Assembly: GCF_019285735.1 (NCBI RefSeq)
Contig: NZ_CP079107.1
Span: forward strand, 3,348,001 to 3,412,000
Direction of reading: 5' to 3'
Length of the DNA stretch: 64,000 nt
DNA from: Paeniglutamicibacter sp. Y32M11
Lineage (GTDB): Bacteria > Actinomycetota > Actinomycetes > Actinomycetales > Micrococcaceae
A model generated the notes under the pieces. The model was given only the letters and a program-made list of their open reading frames with translations, did not search any database and was not told where the DNA came from. Positions 9,589 through 19,444 of this stretch are shown piece by piece. Position numbers and translations under genes: made by a program. How positions within the stretch are numbered: position 1 is the stretch's first letter; every line of letters starts with the position of its first letter.

Positions 9589-11109
9589 ATGTCCGATACA
9601 ACATTTCAGCTGATAGCCATCGCTGTATACCTGGCAGCAATGCTGGGTATTGGTTATTTCGCTTTCCGCCGCACCAACAACATCGACGACTACATGCTCG
9701 CGGGACGGGGGCTCAAGCCAGGAGTGGCCGCCCTGTCCGCAGGAGCCTCGGACATGTCCGGTTGGCTGTTGATGGGCCTTCCCGGCGCCATCTACCTCAA
9801 CGGCCTCATCGAGGCCTGGATCGCCATCGGCCTGACCATCGGTGCGTGGCTGAACTGGAAGTTCGTCGCTCCGCGTCTGCGTTCCTACACCGCCGTGGCA
9901 CAGAACGCGATCACCATCCCGAGCTTCTTCGAGAAGCGCCTGAAGGACAATAGCCACTTCCTGCGCATCGCCGCCTCGGTGATTATCCTGGCCTTCTTCA
10001 CCTTCTACGTTTCCTCGGGCATGGTGGCAGCGGGCAAGTTCTTCGAGTCGTCCTTCGGCTGGAACTACTTCACTGGCCTCTTTGTGGTTGCCGGCGTCAC
10101 GCTGCTCTACACGCTCTTCGGCGGATTCCTCGGTGCCACCCTCACCGACGTGGCCCAGGGCCTGTTGATGTTTGCCGCACTGATCGCCGTGCCGATCGTG
10201 GCCATCTTCCAGATGGGCAGCATTGGAGGCATTAGCGAATCGATCAAGCAGGTTAACCCCGACGCGCTAAACCTCTTCTCCAGCTTTAATACCACCAACG
10301 GGTTCCTGGCCGCCGTGGCCATCTTCTCCACCGCGGCCTGGGGTCTGGGTTACTTCGGCCAGCCGCACATCATTGTGCGCTTCATGGCACTTCGCTCCCC
10401 CTCCGAGGCCAAAACCGCTCGGCGTATCGGCGTCGGTTGGATGGTCCTGACGGCATTGGGTGCGATCGTCACGGCTCTGGTGGGCATCGCCTACTTCGCT
10501 GGCACTCCGGAGAAGGAAATCACCGACCCGGAAACCGTCTTCTTGCTGCTGAGCCAGATCTTCTTCCACCCGTTTGTTGCAGGTCTGGTCCTCGCCGCGG
10601 TGCTGGCGGCGATCATGTCCACCATGTCCTCACAGCTGATCGTGTGCTCCTCGGCCCTGGTCGAGGACCTCTACAACATCGCTGGCAAGAAGCTCAGCCC
10701 GCAGCGCGAGGTCATGCTCGGACGTACCGGCGTGCTGGTAGTTGCCGTGGTTGCAGCGGTTCTCGCGCTGAACCGGAACTCGAGCATCCTCGAACTGGTG
10801 TCCTTCGCCTGGGCAGGATTCGGTGCCGCATTCGGCCCAATCGTGTTGCTGAGCCTCTACTGGCGCAAGCTCACCTCGACCGGCGCTCTCGCCGGCATGA
10901 TCACCGGTGCGTTGACCGTCTTCATCTGGGGCAACATCGACGTGCTCGCCAGCAACATGTACGAGATTGTTCCAGGCTTCATCTTGAACCTCATTGTCAC
11001 CGTGGTGGTCTCCAACGCCACCTACAAGCACAATGCACTCATCGAGGAAGAATTTACCGCGATGGAGAAGGAAATCGAGGAAAACGCTCCGTACGTGGCT
11101 TCTTCGTAG
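9589..11109 (+). CDS. putP: Sodium/proline symporter PutP
   Basis: 506 residues of strongly hydrophobic sequence with about 13 membrane segments, of the solute:sodium symporter family. DDYMLAGRGLKP near residue 31, the Ser/Gly-rich stretch ALSAGASDMSGWLLMGLPGA and IPSFFEKR are typical of PutP. It imports proline with Na+ at the cytoplasmic membrane and so feeds PutA. Its start is ATG 9589, with GAGG a few bases upstream. It follows the LysR gene on the same strand with its own 188-base leader, so it probably has its own promoter. Other substrates in the family (pantothenate, sugars) are less likely given the neighbours. Confidence 0.92.
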   Translation: MSDTTFQLIAIAVYLAAMLGIGYFAFRRTNNIDDYMLAGRGLKPGVAALSAGASDMSGWLLMGLPGAIYLNGLIEAWIAIGLTIGAWLNWKFVAPRLRSYTAVAQNAITIPSFFEKRLKDNSHFLRIAASVIILAFFTFYVSSGMVAAGKFFESSFGWNYFTGLFVVAGVTLLYTLFGGFLGATLTDVAQGLLMFAALIAVPIVAIFQMGSIGGISESIKQVNPDALNLFSSFNTTNGFLAAVAIFSTAAWGLGYFGQPHIIVRFMALRSPSEAKTARRIGVGWMVLTALGAIVTALVGIAYFAGTPEKEITDPETVFLLLSQIFFHPFVAGLVLAAVLAAIMSTMSSQLIVCSSALVEDLYNIAGKKLSPQREVMLGRTGVLVVAVVAAVLALNRNSSILELVSFAWAGFGAAFGPIVLLSLYWRKLTSTGALAGMITGALTVFIWGNIDVLASNMYEIVPGFILNLIVTVVVSNATYKHNALIEEEFTAMEKEIEENAPYVASS

Positions 11110-11128
11110 CCCCGTAACTTTGCAGCGA

Positions 11129-11160
11129 CTGCCCCCTCGCCCTTTCGGGTGAGGGGGCAG
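11129..11160 (+). terminator. putP terminator
   Basis: Fourteen-base arms (11129-11142 and 11147-11160) with one G-U pair, a TTTC loop, then TTGTGTTT. A strong intrinsic terminator 20 bases after the putP stop. Confidence 0.85.
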
Positions 11161-11228
11161 TTGTGTTTGACTTGGGGCGAAGGATCATCAATCGCTTATA
11201 TAAAATTTGAGAAAGGGACCGACGAGTC

Positions 11229-11627
11229 GTGAAAGAACTTTTTGATTTCAACTTCGACAGCTTCGTTACCCCCAAGGTCGTCAAGCTTGTTTACATCCTG
11301 ATCACCATCGGACTGGGCATCATGTACCTGTTCATGGTGATCGCTGCCTTCGCCTCGCGCGAGCCAGCACTCGGATTCCTTATCCTGATCGTCGTGGGAC
11401 CGCTGGTGGTGCTGATCTATCTGGCGCTGGCACGCATGGGGCTGGAATCGTTGATCGCCACGATCCGTACCGCGCAGAACACCGGTGAATTGGTACGTAT
11501 GGCCGGCGGCACGGCACCGGGGAACACTCCTCCGGCACCCGGTAGCTACCCGGGTGGACCGTCGTTTGGCGGGCCGGCCGGCCCGCAGGCCCCGCCAGCA
11601 AACCCGTACCAAACGCCGCAGCCCTAA
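11229..11627 (+). CDS. DUF4282 membrane protein
   Basis: 132 residues starting at GTG 11229 (AAAGGGA about 11 bases upstream). It starts KELFDFNFDSFVTPKVVK and has two membrane helices (about residues 18-38 and 46-70), followed by a Pro/Gly-rich, probably disordered tail. This is the actinobacterial DUF4282 layout. The role is unknown; such proteins sit in the cytoplasmic membrane with a soluble tail. It is bounded by terminators on both sides, so it is a single-gene transcript. Confidence 0.8.
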   Translation: MKELFDFNFDSFVTPKVVKLVYILITIGLGIMYLFMVIAAFASREPALGFLILIVVGPLVVLIYLALARMGLESLIATIRTAQNTGELVRMAGGTAPGNTPPAPGSYPGGPSFGGPAGPQAPPANPYQTPQP

Positions 11628-11658
11628 TCTGGCAGCAGATATATAGCGCGGTATGGAT

Positions 11659-11695
11659 GAGCGGCTTCCGGAATATTTGCTTCCGGGAGCCGCTC
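11659..11695 (+). terminator. Terminator after the DUF4282 gene
   Basis: Fifteen-base arms (11659-11673 and 11681-11695) with one G-U pair and a seven-base loop, followed by TTCTT. Confidence 0.75.
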
Positions 11696-11797
11696 TTCTT
11701 AATATCTGTCGACTTAGAGTGGTTACCGCGTGGCCACGCTCGATACCCCGAGCGAAGCAGCAGGCGTTGTTCGCGAGGCAACTAAAAGGGAGTCGGA

Positions 11798-12292
11798 ATG
11801 TCAGAGACTGAATCCAGTGCGAGCCAACCACGGAAACCGAAAGGTGACGGGCAAGCTACCGCAGCGAGCGCCGAGACGTTGAAGGCGGGCATGACCGGCC
11901 GGGCGAGCCCAGCAAAAGCGGCCATCGGTGATCAACCCGTATTCGCATACATCGCGAGCCTGCCGGAGCCTCAACGCGGCATCGCCGAAGCCATTGATGC
12001 CCTCGCGGCCAGAACCCTGCCAGATCTCCACCGGTCGATCAAATGGGGAATGGTCTACTACGGCGTTGGGGACGGATGGTGTTTCAGCTGCGGCGGCTTT
12101 ATCGGCCACGTCAAGCTCATGTTCATCAACGGCGCGGTACTCCTGGATCCCATACCGCCGGTGACCCCGATCGGGATGGGCAAGGCGACCCGCGGTGTCG
12201 AGCTGGGATCCCTGACTGACCTGGACGAGCAGCAGATCGCGGACTGGATGAGGCAAATCAGTTCGGCACCGGGCCTCGGCAAGAGGCGCTAA
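11798..12292 (+). CDS. DUF1801 (YdhG-like) domain protein
   Basis: 164 residues. The first ~45 are polar and low in complexity. From about residue 48 (FAYIASLPEPQRGIAEAIDA) through RSIKWGMVYYG and KLMFINGAVL the sequence has the DUF1801 pattern, a small soluble fold of unknown activity. It ends DEQQIADWMRQI. Start ATG 11798 follows GGGAGTCGG. It stands alone between a terminator and a 257-base gap in which I see no gene. Confidence 0.75.
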   Translation: MSETESSASQPRKPKGDGQATAASAETLKAGMTGRASPAKAAIGDQPVFAYIASLPEPQRGIAEAIDALAARTLPDLHRSIKWGMVYYGVGDGWCFSCGGFIGHVKLMFINGAVLLDPIPPVTPIGMGKATRGVELGSLTDLDEQQIADWMRQISSAPGLGKRR

Positions 12293-12549
12293 ACCTTCAT
12301 GGCAATGGGCATCAATCGATACGTGTCCCTCACGCATGCGCCGGTACGTAGGGCTTGCTGGCGATCGGCCCATCCCTTAACTTTTGCCATCGGGCGCCAC
12401 GTCAGCATTCGCGAAAAAGGCCTACCGGGCGACGGTTTTCACCACTTTGGCAGGTTGCTCCCGGAGATTCCACGCCAATGACCTTCGGGATCGCTGCCTC
12501 GGCCCTCTCCACACGGCAAAACGGTAGCCTCGGGCTGTAGGATCGTCGC

Positions 12550-14082
12550 ATGTCTGATGCTTCCCCCGCTTCCCCCGCTTCCGCGCCCACCTCCGATCCG
12601 GTCTTCTCCGATGACTTCGTTACTCGCAGCCATCGCACCATTTCGGGCCTGCGCTACACCAGTAGCACCGGACGCATGGTGCTTCGCGCGGAGGAAACGA
12701 CCGAAGGCAAAACCGACGGGTTTAAAGCCAAGGCCGAGGTCTTCCTCATCGCGTACACCGCCGATACCGAAGAAGCACCCACCACCGGACAGGGCGCCAA
12801 GTCTCGGGCGCGCAAACCAGCTTCCCCTCCGGTGGCCAACCGCCGTCCCATCGTTTTTGCCTTTAATGGCGGCCCCGGATCGGCCAGCCTCTGGCTCCAC
12901 ATGGGTTTGCTGGGACCGCGCATCGTTGACTCGGGCGACGTGGGAGCCATGACACCAGCACCCTACGGTGTGGTTGATAACCCCGAATCCTTGCTGGAAC
13001 ATAGCGACGTGGTGATGATCGATCCGGTCAATACCGGATTCTCCCGGGTCATCGAGGGTGGAAGCGCCGATGAATTCCATTCCTTCACCGCCGACCGCGA
13101 TCTGATCGCCGAGGTCATCCGACTTTGGGTCACCCGTAACCAGCGCTGGCTCTCCCCCAAGTACCTCATTGGTGAGTCCTACGGAACGATGCGCGCGGTG
13201 GCAGTGGCCCGTCGTCTGCAGGAGGCCTACGGCATGGCGGTGAACGGTTTGGGGCTCATCTCGGCGGTGCTGAACATGTCCACCCTCGACTTTGCGCCGG
13301 GCAATGACACTCCCTACCCGCTGCATCTGCCCACCTATGCGGCGATTGCCCACTATCACGGGCGCCACGGCAATCGCCCGCTTCACGAGATTGTGCGGGA
13401 CGCCGAGGACTACGCGGCCGGCGACTACGTGGTGGCCCTGCATCTGGGCAACCGCATCTCCAAGCGCCGCTACGATTCGGTGGTGAAACACCTGGCCGAA
13501 CTCACCACGCTTTCCGAAGCCTTCATTCGCCGCACCAATCTGCGTTGGGACTACATGGAGTTCGCCACCGAGCTTCTGCGTGACTCCGGGCTCATGGTCG
13601 GGCGCATCGACGGCCGCTTCACCGCGGCCCCACCCCGGCTGCAGCAGTCGCACACCTGGGATGATCCCTCGATGCGCGCCATCACCGGCCCCTATGCGGC
13701 AGCCATCAACCACTATGTGCGCGCGGAGCTCGGTTACGAATCCGATTTGCCCTATGAGGTACTCACCGCGCGGGTTCACCCGTGGAGCTTTGATACCTTC
13801 GAGGGCAAGCCGATCGATGTGACGGAGGATCTTCAGCGACTGCTCATCGACATCCCCGAACTGCGGGTCCACGTTGATTACGGTTACCACGACGGGGCGA
13901 CACCTCACTTTGCCGCCGAATATGTGTGGGCGCACCTGCAGCTTCCGCCCTCGGCCCATGCCCGTTTCACCCACCATCACCACGCGGCCGGGCACATGAT
14001 GTACCTCAATGAGCAGATCCGCAAGACCCAGTTGGCGGCACTGGCTACCTTTGTCACTGCGGGGACACCGGCAAGTCTGTAG
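12550..14082 (+). CDS. Serine carboxypeptidase-like peptidase, family S10
   Basis: 510 residues with no signal peptide, so probably cytoplasmic. The alpha/beta-hydrolase triad of S10 can be traced: GESYG with Ser near residue 210, Asp near 448 (YHDGATP) and His near 482 (AAGHMMY). FNGGPGSASLWLHMGLLGPR near residue 105 is the S10 oxyanion-region signature. The family removes C-terminal residues from peptides; the substrate here is unknown. The start has AGGATCG upstream and repeats of SPAS right after. The TIGR01777 gene follows 10 bases later, so the two are likely cotranscribed. Confidence 0.85.
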   Translation: MSDASPASPASAPTSDPVFSDDFVTRSHRTISGLRYTSSTGRMVLRAEETTEGKTDGFKAKAEVFLIAYTADTEEAPTTGQGAKSRARKPASPPVANRRPIVFAFNGGPGSASLWLHMGLLGPRIVDSGDVGAMTPAPYGVVDNPESLLEHSDVVMIDPVNTGFSRVIEGGSADEFHSFTADRDLIAEVIRLWVTRNQRWLSPKYLIGESYGTMRAVAVARRLQEAYGMAVNGLGLISAVLNMSTLDFAPGNDTPYPLHLPTYAAIAHYHGRHGNRPLHEIVRDAEDYAAGDYVVALHLGNRISKRRYDSVVKHLAELTTLSEAFIRRTNLRWDYMEFATELLRDSGLMVGRIDGRFTAAPPRLQQSHTWDDPSMRAITGPYAAAINHYVRAELGYESDLPYEVLTARVHPWSFDTFEGKPIDVTEDLQRLLIDIPELRVHVDYGYHDGATPHFAAEYVWAHLQLPPSAHARFTHHHHAAGHMMYLNEQIRKTQLAALATFVTAGTPASL

Positions 14083-14092
14083 GCTTAGGTCC

Positions 14093-15493
14093 ATGGCCTG
14101 GCAGCGAACGCAAACCCACTTTTTCGCACTACCCGCATCCGAGCTCTGGGAAGTTCTGGGTGACCCCGCTCGAGTTCCGGAATGGAACCACGCGGTGGTG
14201 CTCCTTGAGCCGCTGGAAGCTCCCGTGGCCCCGGGCACGGCGTTGGATTGGGTACCGGCCGGAGAGGTCCTGGGGCGGATCCATTCGGCCACCGCTCCAC
14301 CAGCTGTCATCACCCGACTGGATCCCGGAACCCGGCTCAGCTGGCGTCAAAAGCAGCCGGCTGGACACCTTTTGGTGGACTGGAGCCTGCGCGAGGTCAG
14401 CGGCGGTACCGAGTTGACCCAGCGGGTCTCCGTGGCGGGAGCCGCGTCGGCCGTTTTTGCCCGGACCGCTGCTGCACCGCTGGCCAATGATTTCGCGCAG
14501 AATTGCGCCAGGCTCTACACCCTGGCCGGTGGCGAGATCAGCGAGAAATTGCGCATCGTCATCGCCGGAGGCCACGGCTTTTTGGGCAGTCGCGCGGCGG
14601 CGGACCTGCACTGCCGCGGCCATGAGGTCATCATCCTGACCCGCACGATCCGTGCATCGAGTCCCTACCAGCAGGTGCTCTGGGATGGGCAGTTCCAGGG
14701 TCCATGGTCAAACTCCTTGTACCGCGCGGGGTTCAACACCGCGGTGCTGAATCTTGCCGGGGAATTGGTGGACCTCCCACCCACACCTACCAACATCGCG
14801 CTGCTGCGCGATTCGAGGGTCAATTCCACCCTCGCCCTGGTGGATGCCGCAGCGGCGGCGCCGGAACCGCTGGTTGCCTTCCTGCAGTCAAGTACCACCG
14901 CCATCTTCTCCGATACCGGGGACGCACGGCTCTCCGAGCACTCCCCACTCCCCACCGGGACCAAGGCCCTGGCCCAAATGACGGGCGTGGCCACGGCGTG
15001 GGAAGCGGCGGTGAGCGGCGTGCGAGCGGCGCATCTGCACATCCTGCGCACCTCGCTGGTCTTTGAGCAGGAGAGCCCATTGCTGAACAGGCTGTCCTTG
15101 TTGGCCAGCGTCGGACTGGGAGGTCCTGTCGCGGGTGGAACCGCGTGGGTCAGCTGGATCCATCTCGCCGATTGGTTGCGCATCGTGCGTGGATGCTTGG
15201 GCCTGGAGGAATCACTGAGCATTCCCGACGGGGTGCTGCACCTGGCTGCTCCGCACCCGGTCCGCAATGCAGACATGATGGCGGCGGTGCGGTCGCAGGT
15301 GGCGTTCGGTCCCCTGCGGCGTTTCTCGCTACCTACCCCGGCACCGCTGGTGACTGCCGGTGCCGTGGTGCTTCGCACCGACCCGGCACTGGGAACCACA
15401 TCTCGGCACGTAAGTTCCGCGGTGCTGGCAGATGCCGGTTTCATCTTCGAACACCCCGACTTTGATCCTGCCCTCGGTGCGATCTTTGGTTAA
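14093..15493 (+). CDS. TIGR01777-family epimerase with N-terminal SRPBCC domain
   Basis: 466 residues from ATG 14093. Residues 1-150 resemble a START/SRPBCC ligand-binding fold (ALPASELWEVLGDPARVPEW). From about residue 158 a short-chain-dehydrogenase/epimerase fold begins with the NAD(P) motif GGHGFLGSRAAA, then SSTTAIFSDTG and WVSWIHLADWL, as in TIGR01777 (SDR39U1, YfcH) proteins. Enzymatic reaction unknown. It lies 10 bases after the S10 gene and overlaps the methyltransferase gene that follows. The unusual feature is the fusion, which is known in other actinobacteria. Confidence 0.82.
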   Translation: MAWQRTQTHFFALPASELWEVLGDPARVPEWNHAVVLLEPLEAPVAPGTALDWVPAGEVLGRIHSATAPPAVITRLDPGTRLSWRQKQPAGHLLVDWSLREVSGGTELTQRVSVAGAASAVFARTAAAPLANDFAQNCARLYTLAGGEISEKLRIVIAGGHGFLGSRAAADLHCRGHEVIILTRTIRASSPYQQVLWDGQFQGPWSNSLYRAGFNTAVLNLAGELVDLPPTPTNIALLRDSRVNSTLALVDAAAAAPEPLVAFLQSSTTAIFSDTGDARLSEHSPLPTGTKALAQMTGVATAWEAAVSGVRAAHLHILRTSLVFEQESPLLNRLSLLASVGLGGPVAGGTAWVSWIHLADWLRIVRGCLGLEESLSIPDGVLHLAAPHPVRNADMMAAVRSQVAFGPLRRFSLPTPAPLVTAGAVVLRTDPALGTTSRHVSSAVLADAGFIFEHPDFDPALGAIFG

Positions 15494-16013
15494 CGATCGC
15501 ACACTGCGCCACGCGATCATCGACTCCCCGCTGGGCGCGCTGCGTCTGGTGGCATCGGCGCGTGGGATCAGCGGCATCTTCATGGACAACCACTCCCACC
15601 CGCCCGCGCCGGAAGTTCTTGGCGAGCTTCTGGGCTCACCGGCCGATGACCCGTTGATCACCCAATGCGCCAGCGAACTGGCCGAGTATTTTGCGTCTGA
15701 ACGACAAACATTTACTGTGGCCACCGACGCGGTGGGAACCGAATTTCAGGAACGGGTCTGGGCACAGCTGGCGACCATCCCCTATGGACAATCGGCAACC
15801 TATGGCGAACTCGCGCTGGCCCTCGGGGATGAAAAGTTAACCCGTGCGGTGGGGACGGCCAATGGCCGTAATCCCATTTCCATCGTGGTCCCTTGTCACC
15901 GGGTCATCGGCGCCGACGGTTCGTTGACGGGTTATGCCGGCGGGCTGAAAAACAAGGAGTTTCTCCTGCGCCTCGAGGGGATTTTGCCCGCTCCGGAGGC
16001 AACACTGTTCTAG
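15477..16013 (+). CDS. ogt: Methylated-DNA-[protein]-cysteine S-methyltransferase
   Basis: Repairs O6-alkylguanine by moving the alkyl group to its own Cys. The active-site motif VPCHRVIG is intact with Cys near residue 140, followed by the usual LTGYAGGLKNKEFLLRLEG end. The family core begins at HAIIDSPLG. The start is uncertain: GTG 15477 is used here (178 residues), TTG 15486 is as good, and ATG 15432 is the next upstream; none has a clear ribosome site. All overlap the preceding gene, which points to coupled translation. Confidence 0.88.
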   Translation: MRSLVNDRTLRHAIIDSPLGALRLVASARGISGIFMDNHSHPPAPEVLGELLGSPADDPLITQCASELAEYFASERQTFTVATDAVGTEFQERVWAQLATIPYGQSATYGELALALGDEKLTRAVGTANGRNPISIVVPCHRVIGADGSLTGYAGGLKNKEFLLRLEGILPAPEATLF

Positions 16014-16086
16014 CGGGTAACTGGTGGAGGGTAGCGGCCCCAACGTCAAGCACTCGTGCGTTGCGGCGCTCGCCTCCGCTCCGGGC

Positions 16087-16863
16087 TTAGGCCAGGATTA
16101 GTGAGTCAATGAGCTCGCGCAAGATCTCTTGGGCATCCGGGTCCAGTTGCGCACCGGTCACCACAGCGTCGATGCCTGCCAACGGAACAATCTGGCACAA
16201 GCCAGTCACTCCCCATTTGGTGTGGTCGGCCAGGACCACCTGGCGCGCAGCGGAGCGGATAAATGCCTGATTGGTCTGCGCCTCCAGCATGTTGGGGGTG
16301 GTGTAGCCATCCTCGGCGGTCATCCCGTGCACTCCCAAGAACAAAAGATCGACGTGTAGTTGCGACAACGCGGAGAGCGCCAGCGGTCCCACCAAGGCAT
16401 CAGACACCGTGCGGATCCCGCCGGTCAGAATGATGTTTTGCCCCGGTGTCGAGGCAGCGTAGAAGACCTCGGCAATACGGGGGGAATTGGTGATGACCGT
16501 CAGATCGTTGATGCCGGCACACAGTGCTGCCAGGGCGTAGGTGGTCGTCCCCGAGTTCAGCGCGATCGACATACCTGGCTTTACCCATTCAACAGCGGCC
16601 TGTGCAATGGCCCGCTTTTCCGCCGCACGCAACGCGAGTTTGTGCGTAAAACCGGGTTCATTGCTTGTCGGTGCCGCGTCCAAAGTGGCGCCGCCATGAA
16701 CCTTGACCAACGCGCCGCGAGCGGCCAAGACGTTTAGATCTCGGCGCACCGTCATCTCCGAGACGCCGAGTTCCGTGGCCATGGAGGTGACGCGAACCTG
16801 TTCGCGTTCCCGCAGCGCATCTAGAATGCGTTGTTGCCTGGCACTGGCAAGCATCTCGGTCAT
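16087..16863 (-). CDS. DeoR-family regulator, probably of galactose genes
   Basis: 258 residues. The N-terminal DeoR HTH is clear (QQRILDALREREQVRVTSMA, then VSEMTVRRDLNVLAARG and KVHGGA), about residues 8-60. The rest is the DeoR_C sugar-phosphate-sensing domain with the conserved ALNSGTTTYALA and LVGPLA. It is divergent from galT-galK, so repression of galactose use lifted by a sugar phosphate is the natural reading; this is inference from position. An internal Met three residues in is an alternative start. Confidence 0.85.
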   Translation of the reverse strand: MTEMLASARQQRILDALREREQVRVTSMATELGVSEMTVRRDLNVLAARGALVKVHGGATLDAAPTSNEPGFTHKLALRAAEKRAIAQAAVEWVKPGMSIALNSGTTTYALAALCAGINDLTVITNSPRIAEVFYAASTPGQNIILTGGIRTVSDALVGPLALSALSQLHVDLLFLGVHGMTAEDGYTTPNMLEAQTNQAFIRSAARQVVLADHTKWGVTGLCQIVPLAGIDAVVTGAQLDPDAQEILRELIDSLILA

Positions 16864-16919
16864 GGTCTTCCGTTCACTGGGTGATCGATGTTTGGTTCAG
16901 CCTCCATGGTAGCGAGAAA

Positions 16920-16960
16920 CGAACATATCGTGTCATAACGTGTTCGAAAATGGACGATAT
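16920..16960. promoter_or_regulatory. Candidate operator, DeoR/galT divergent region
   Basis: Inverted CGAACA (16920-16925) and TGTTCG (16941-16946), and overlapping ATATCGT/ACGATAT copies (16924-16930, 16954-16960), lie about 60 bases from the regulator start. DeoR proteins bind repeats of this kind. Confidence 0.35.
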
Positions 16961-17074
16961 TGCGTGAACTTTCGGGTCTCCAGCGACCCGGAACTCCGCG
17001 AATCTCACCCTTGTTCGCTGCCGATTACGGTCGATCGGGTCTCCCCACACCTATCTCCACGCGTTACTTTCCGA

Positions 17075-17099
17075 TAGAATATGATCGAATTTGTTTGAT
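17075..17099 (+). promoter_or_regulatory. galT promoter element and imperfect palindrome
   Basis: TAGAAT at 17075-17080 could be the -10 box; it is followed at once by ATCGAA-TTTG-TTTGAT (17084-17099, 5 of 6 pairs), well placed for a repressor to block transcription. No good -35 box was seen. Confidence 0.35.
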
Positions 17100-17122
17100 T
17101 TATCTCATATCAAGGAGAAACC

Positions 17123-18259
17123 GTGGATAAGAACTCGACAGCAACGCCGCCGGTACGCGCCAGCCTCGGCGATGGAAGAGAACTTCTCTACTTCTTTGAC
17201 AACTCCGAAGGCCCCGCAGGTTTCATGGCGCCATCGGATGACCGTGAGCTTCCGCTGCGCCCGCCCACCTCTGAACTGCGTTATGACGCATTGAGCGGGG
17301 AATGGGTTTCCTTCGCCGCGCACCGCCAGTCACGAACCCACCTTCCGGACGCCAGCGAATGTCCGCTGTGCCCCACCCGTACTCAGATGGCCAGCGAAAT
17401 TCCGGCCAACACCTATGACGTGGCGGTCTTCGAAAACCGCTTCCCATCCTTCGGCCCCGAACAGCATGTCTCCGATGTTCCAGCGGTCCTTGGAGCAGTG
17501 CGACCGGCCGACGGGCGCTGTGAGGTCATCGCTTTCGGCCCCTCGCATACCGATTCTCTGGCCTCCCTCGGCGTGCGGCGCATCCGCACGGTCATCGAAG
17601 CTTGGGCCCACCGCACACACGAACTGAGTCAGCTGGAGGGAATCGAACAGGTCTTTGCCTTTGAGAACCGTGGAGCCGAAATTGGTGTGACCTTGCATCA
17701 CCCACATGGGCAGATCTATGCCTACCCCTATACAACCCCGCGCACAGAAAATCAGTTGGAGCGCGCCGCCGCTCACCGTGCGAGAACCGGGCGCCAGCTC
17801 ATGGCCGACATTCTGGATTTTGAGGTCGCGGACGGCAAACGAGTGCTCGAACGCGGCGCCCACTTCACCACTTTTGTCCCCTTCGCCGCTCACATGCCCA
17901 TTGAGGTTCACCTCGTGCCGCACCGCCAGGTTGCCGACCTTTCGGAACTGAACGGTGAAGAGCGTGATGAACTGGCACGGATGTACCACCGCTTGTTATC
18001 CACGGTTGATGCACTGTATCCCACACCGACTCCCTACATCGCCGGCTGGTTCCAGGCACCGACTCGGCACCAGCACCGCAGCGAGGCATGGCTCCACCTA
18101 CAATTAACCTCGCCCCGTCGCGCCGAAAACAAACTTAAGTACCTCGCTGGTTCGGAGGCCGCCATGGGAGCCTTCATCGGGGACGTCACGCCCGAATCCA
18201 CTGCCGCGGCACTGCGTACCGCCATGGCCACCCTTGCACCAGAAGTACTCACCAAATGA
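17123..18259 (+). CDS. galT: Galactose-1-phosphate uridylyltransferase
   Basis: 378 residues. Leloir-pathway enzyme exchanging UDP between UDP-glucose and galactose-1-phosphate. The nucleophile motif [10 protein letters not shown] is intact (H193-P-H195). Start GTG 17123 has AAGGAG five bases upstream. The conserved [10 protein letters not shown] (about residue 53) and [16 protein letters not shown] are present. It is the first gene after the DeoR regulator region and runs directly into galK. No galE or sugar transporter is next to it, so those functions must be supplied elsewhere. Confidence 0.95.
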   Translation: MDKNSTATPPVRASLGDGRELLYFFDNSEGPAGFMAPSDDRELPLRPPTSELRYDALSGEWVSFAAHRQSRTHLPDASECPLCPTRTQMASEIPANTYDVAVFENRFPSFGPEQHVSDVPAVLGAVRPADGRCEVIAFGPSHTDSLASLGVRRIRTVIEAWAHRTHELSQLEGIEQVFAFENRGAEIGVTLHHPHGQIYAYPYTTPRTENQLERAAAHRARTGRQLMADILDFEVADGKRVLERGAHFTTFVPFAAHMPIEVHLVPHRQVADLSELNGEERDELARMYHRLLSTVDALYPTPTPYIAGWFQAPTRHQHRSEAWLHLQLTSPRRAENKLKYLAGSEAAMGAFIGDVTPESTAAALRTAMATLAPEVLTK

Positions 18260-18270
18260 AGGACCACAGC

Positions 18271-19419
18271 ATGAATACCCTGGCCGAGAGCTTTGCCACG
18301 TACTTCGGCCAAACGCCCGATGCCTGCTTTGCCGCCCCGGGACGGGTGAACCTCATCGGTGAGCACACCGATTACAACGAGGGCTATGTGCTCCCATTTG
18401 CGATCGACAGGCTCGCGCTGATCGGTGTGAAGATCCACGATGGTGAGGCCGAGCGGCGTCTGCGTATCGCGTCCACCCACGGTGGTCCCGTGATCGAGGT
18501 TGAGCTCCACGGTCTGAGCCCCGCATCGGTGGAGCCGTGGGCTCGCTATGTGGCAGGGGTTTTCTGGGCACTTGAGCTCCGCGGCCACCGCCTGCCGGGC
18601 GCCGACATTCTCTTGGATTCAAATGTTCCCATCGGGGCAGGACTCTCCTCCTCGGCCGCCATCGAATGTGCCGTGGCGCTGGGGCTTAACGAGCTGCTCG
18701 AGCTGGGTCTGGAACGCGATGAACTGGTCTTGATCTGCCAACGCGCCGAAAACGATTTTGTGGGGGCGCCAACCGGCATCCTTGATCAGTCGGCCTCCTT
18801 ACTCAGCACCGCCGAGCATGCCCTGTTCCTTGATTGCCGTACCAAGGAAACGGAGCAGATTCAGTTGCCGCTGGCCGCCAACGGCCTAACGGTGCTGGTC
18901 ATCGATACCAAGGTCAGCCACTCTCATGACTCCGGAGGCTACAAGGAATTGGTTCGCGCCTGCACCCAAGGAGCCCGAGAATTGGGTGTAATTGCCCTGC
19001 GCGACGTGGGCACGCACAGGTTGGAGGAAGCTCAGCGAGCGTTGGCACCCGACATCTACCGCAGGGTCAAGCACATCGTCACCGAGAACCAGCGCGTGTT
19101 GGATACCGTGGCATTGCTCCGCACGCACGGGCCAGCGGCGATCGGAGACCTGCTGGTGGCCAGCCACGCCTCCATGCGTGATGACTTCGGAATTTCCTGT
19201 GATGAGCTGGATCTGGCAGTGACCACATCCATGGCCGCCGGCGCCATTGGCGCCCGCATGACCGGCGGCGGTTTTGGCGGTTCGGCGATCGCGCTGCTCG
19301 AGGACTCCCGCACCGAGGAGGTATCGGTAGCTGTACGCGAAGCCTTTGCCGCCGCCGGCTACCTAAGACCCGATATCTTCTCGGTTGTCCCGGGAGCCGG
19401 AGCCCGGCGCCTGTCCTAA
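18271..19419 (+). CDS. galK: Galactokinase
   Basis: Phosphorylates galactose at C1, feeding GalT. GHMP-kinase motifs are all present: [20 protein letters not shown] (residues ~20-40), the phosphate loop [11 protein letters not shown] and the C-terminal [13 protein letters not shown] prefer ATG 18271 (382 residues), since GAAGGA sits seven bases upstream. An in-frame ATG at 18256 overlaps the galT stop and would add five residues by translational coupling. Its stop is 25 bases from the convergent deacetylase gene. Confidence 0.95.
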   Translation: MNTLAESFATYFGQTPDACFAAPGRVNLIGEHTDYNEGYVLPFAIDRLALIGVKIHDGEAERRLRIASTHGGPVIEVELHGLSPASVEPWARYVAGVFWALELRGHRLPGADILLDSNVPIGAGLSSSAAIECAVALGLNELLELGLERDELVLICQRAENDFVGAPTGILDQSASLLSTAEHALFLDCRTKETEQIQLPLAANGLTVLVIDTKVSHSHDSGGYKELVRACTQGARELGVIALRDVGTHRLEEAQRALAPDIYRRVKHIVTENQRVLDTVALLRTHGPAAIGDLLVASHASMRDDFGISCDELDLAVTTSMAAGAIGARMTGGGFGGSAIALLEDSRTEEVSVAVREAFAAAGYLRPDIFSVVPGAGARRLS

Positions 19420-19444
19420 GGCACCGTCTGACTCCGGTTCCGCA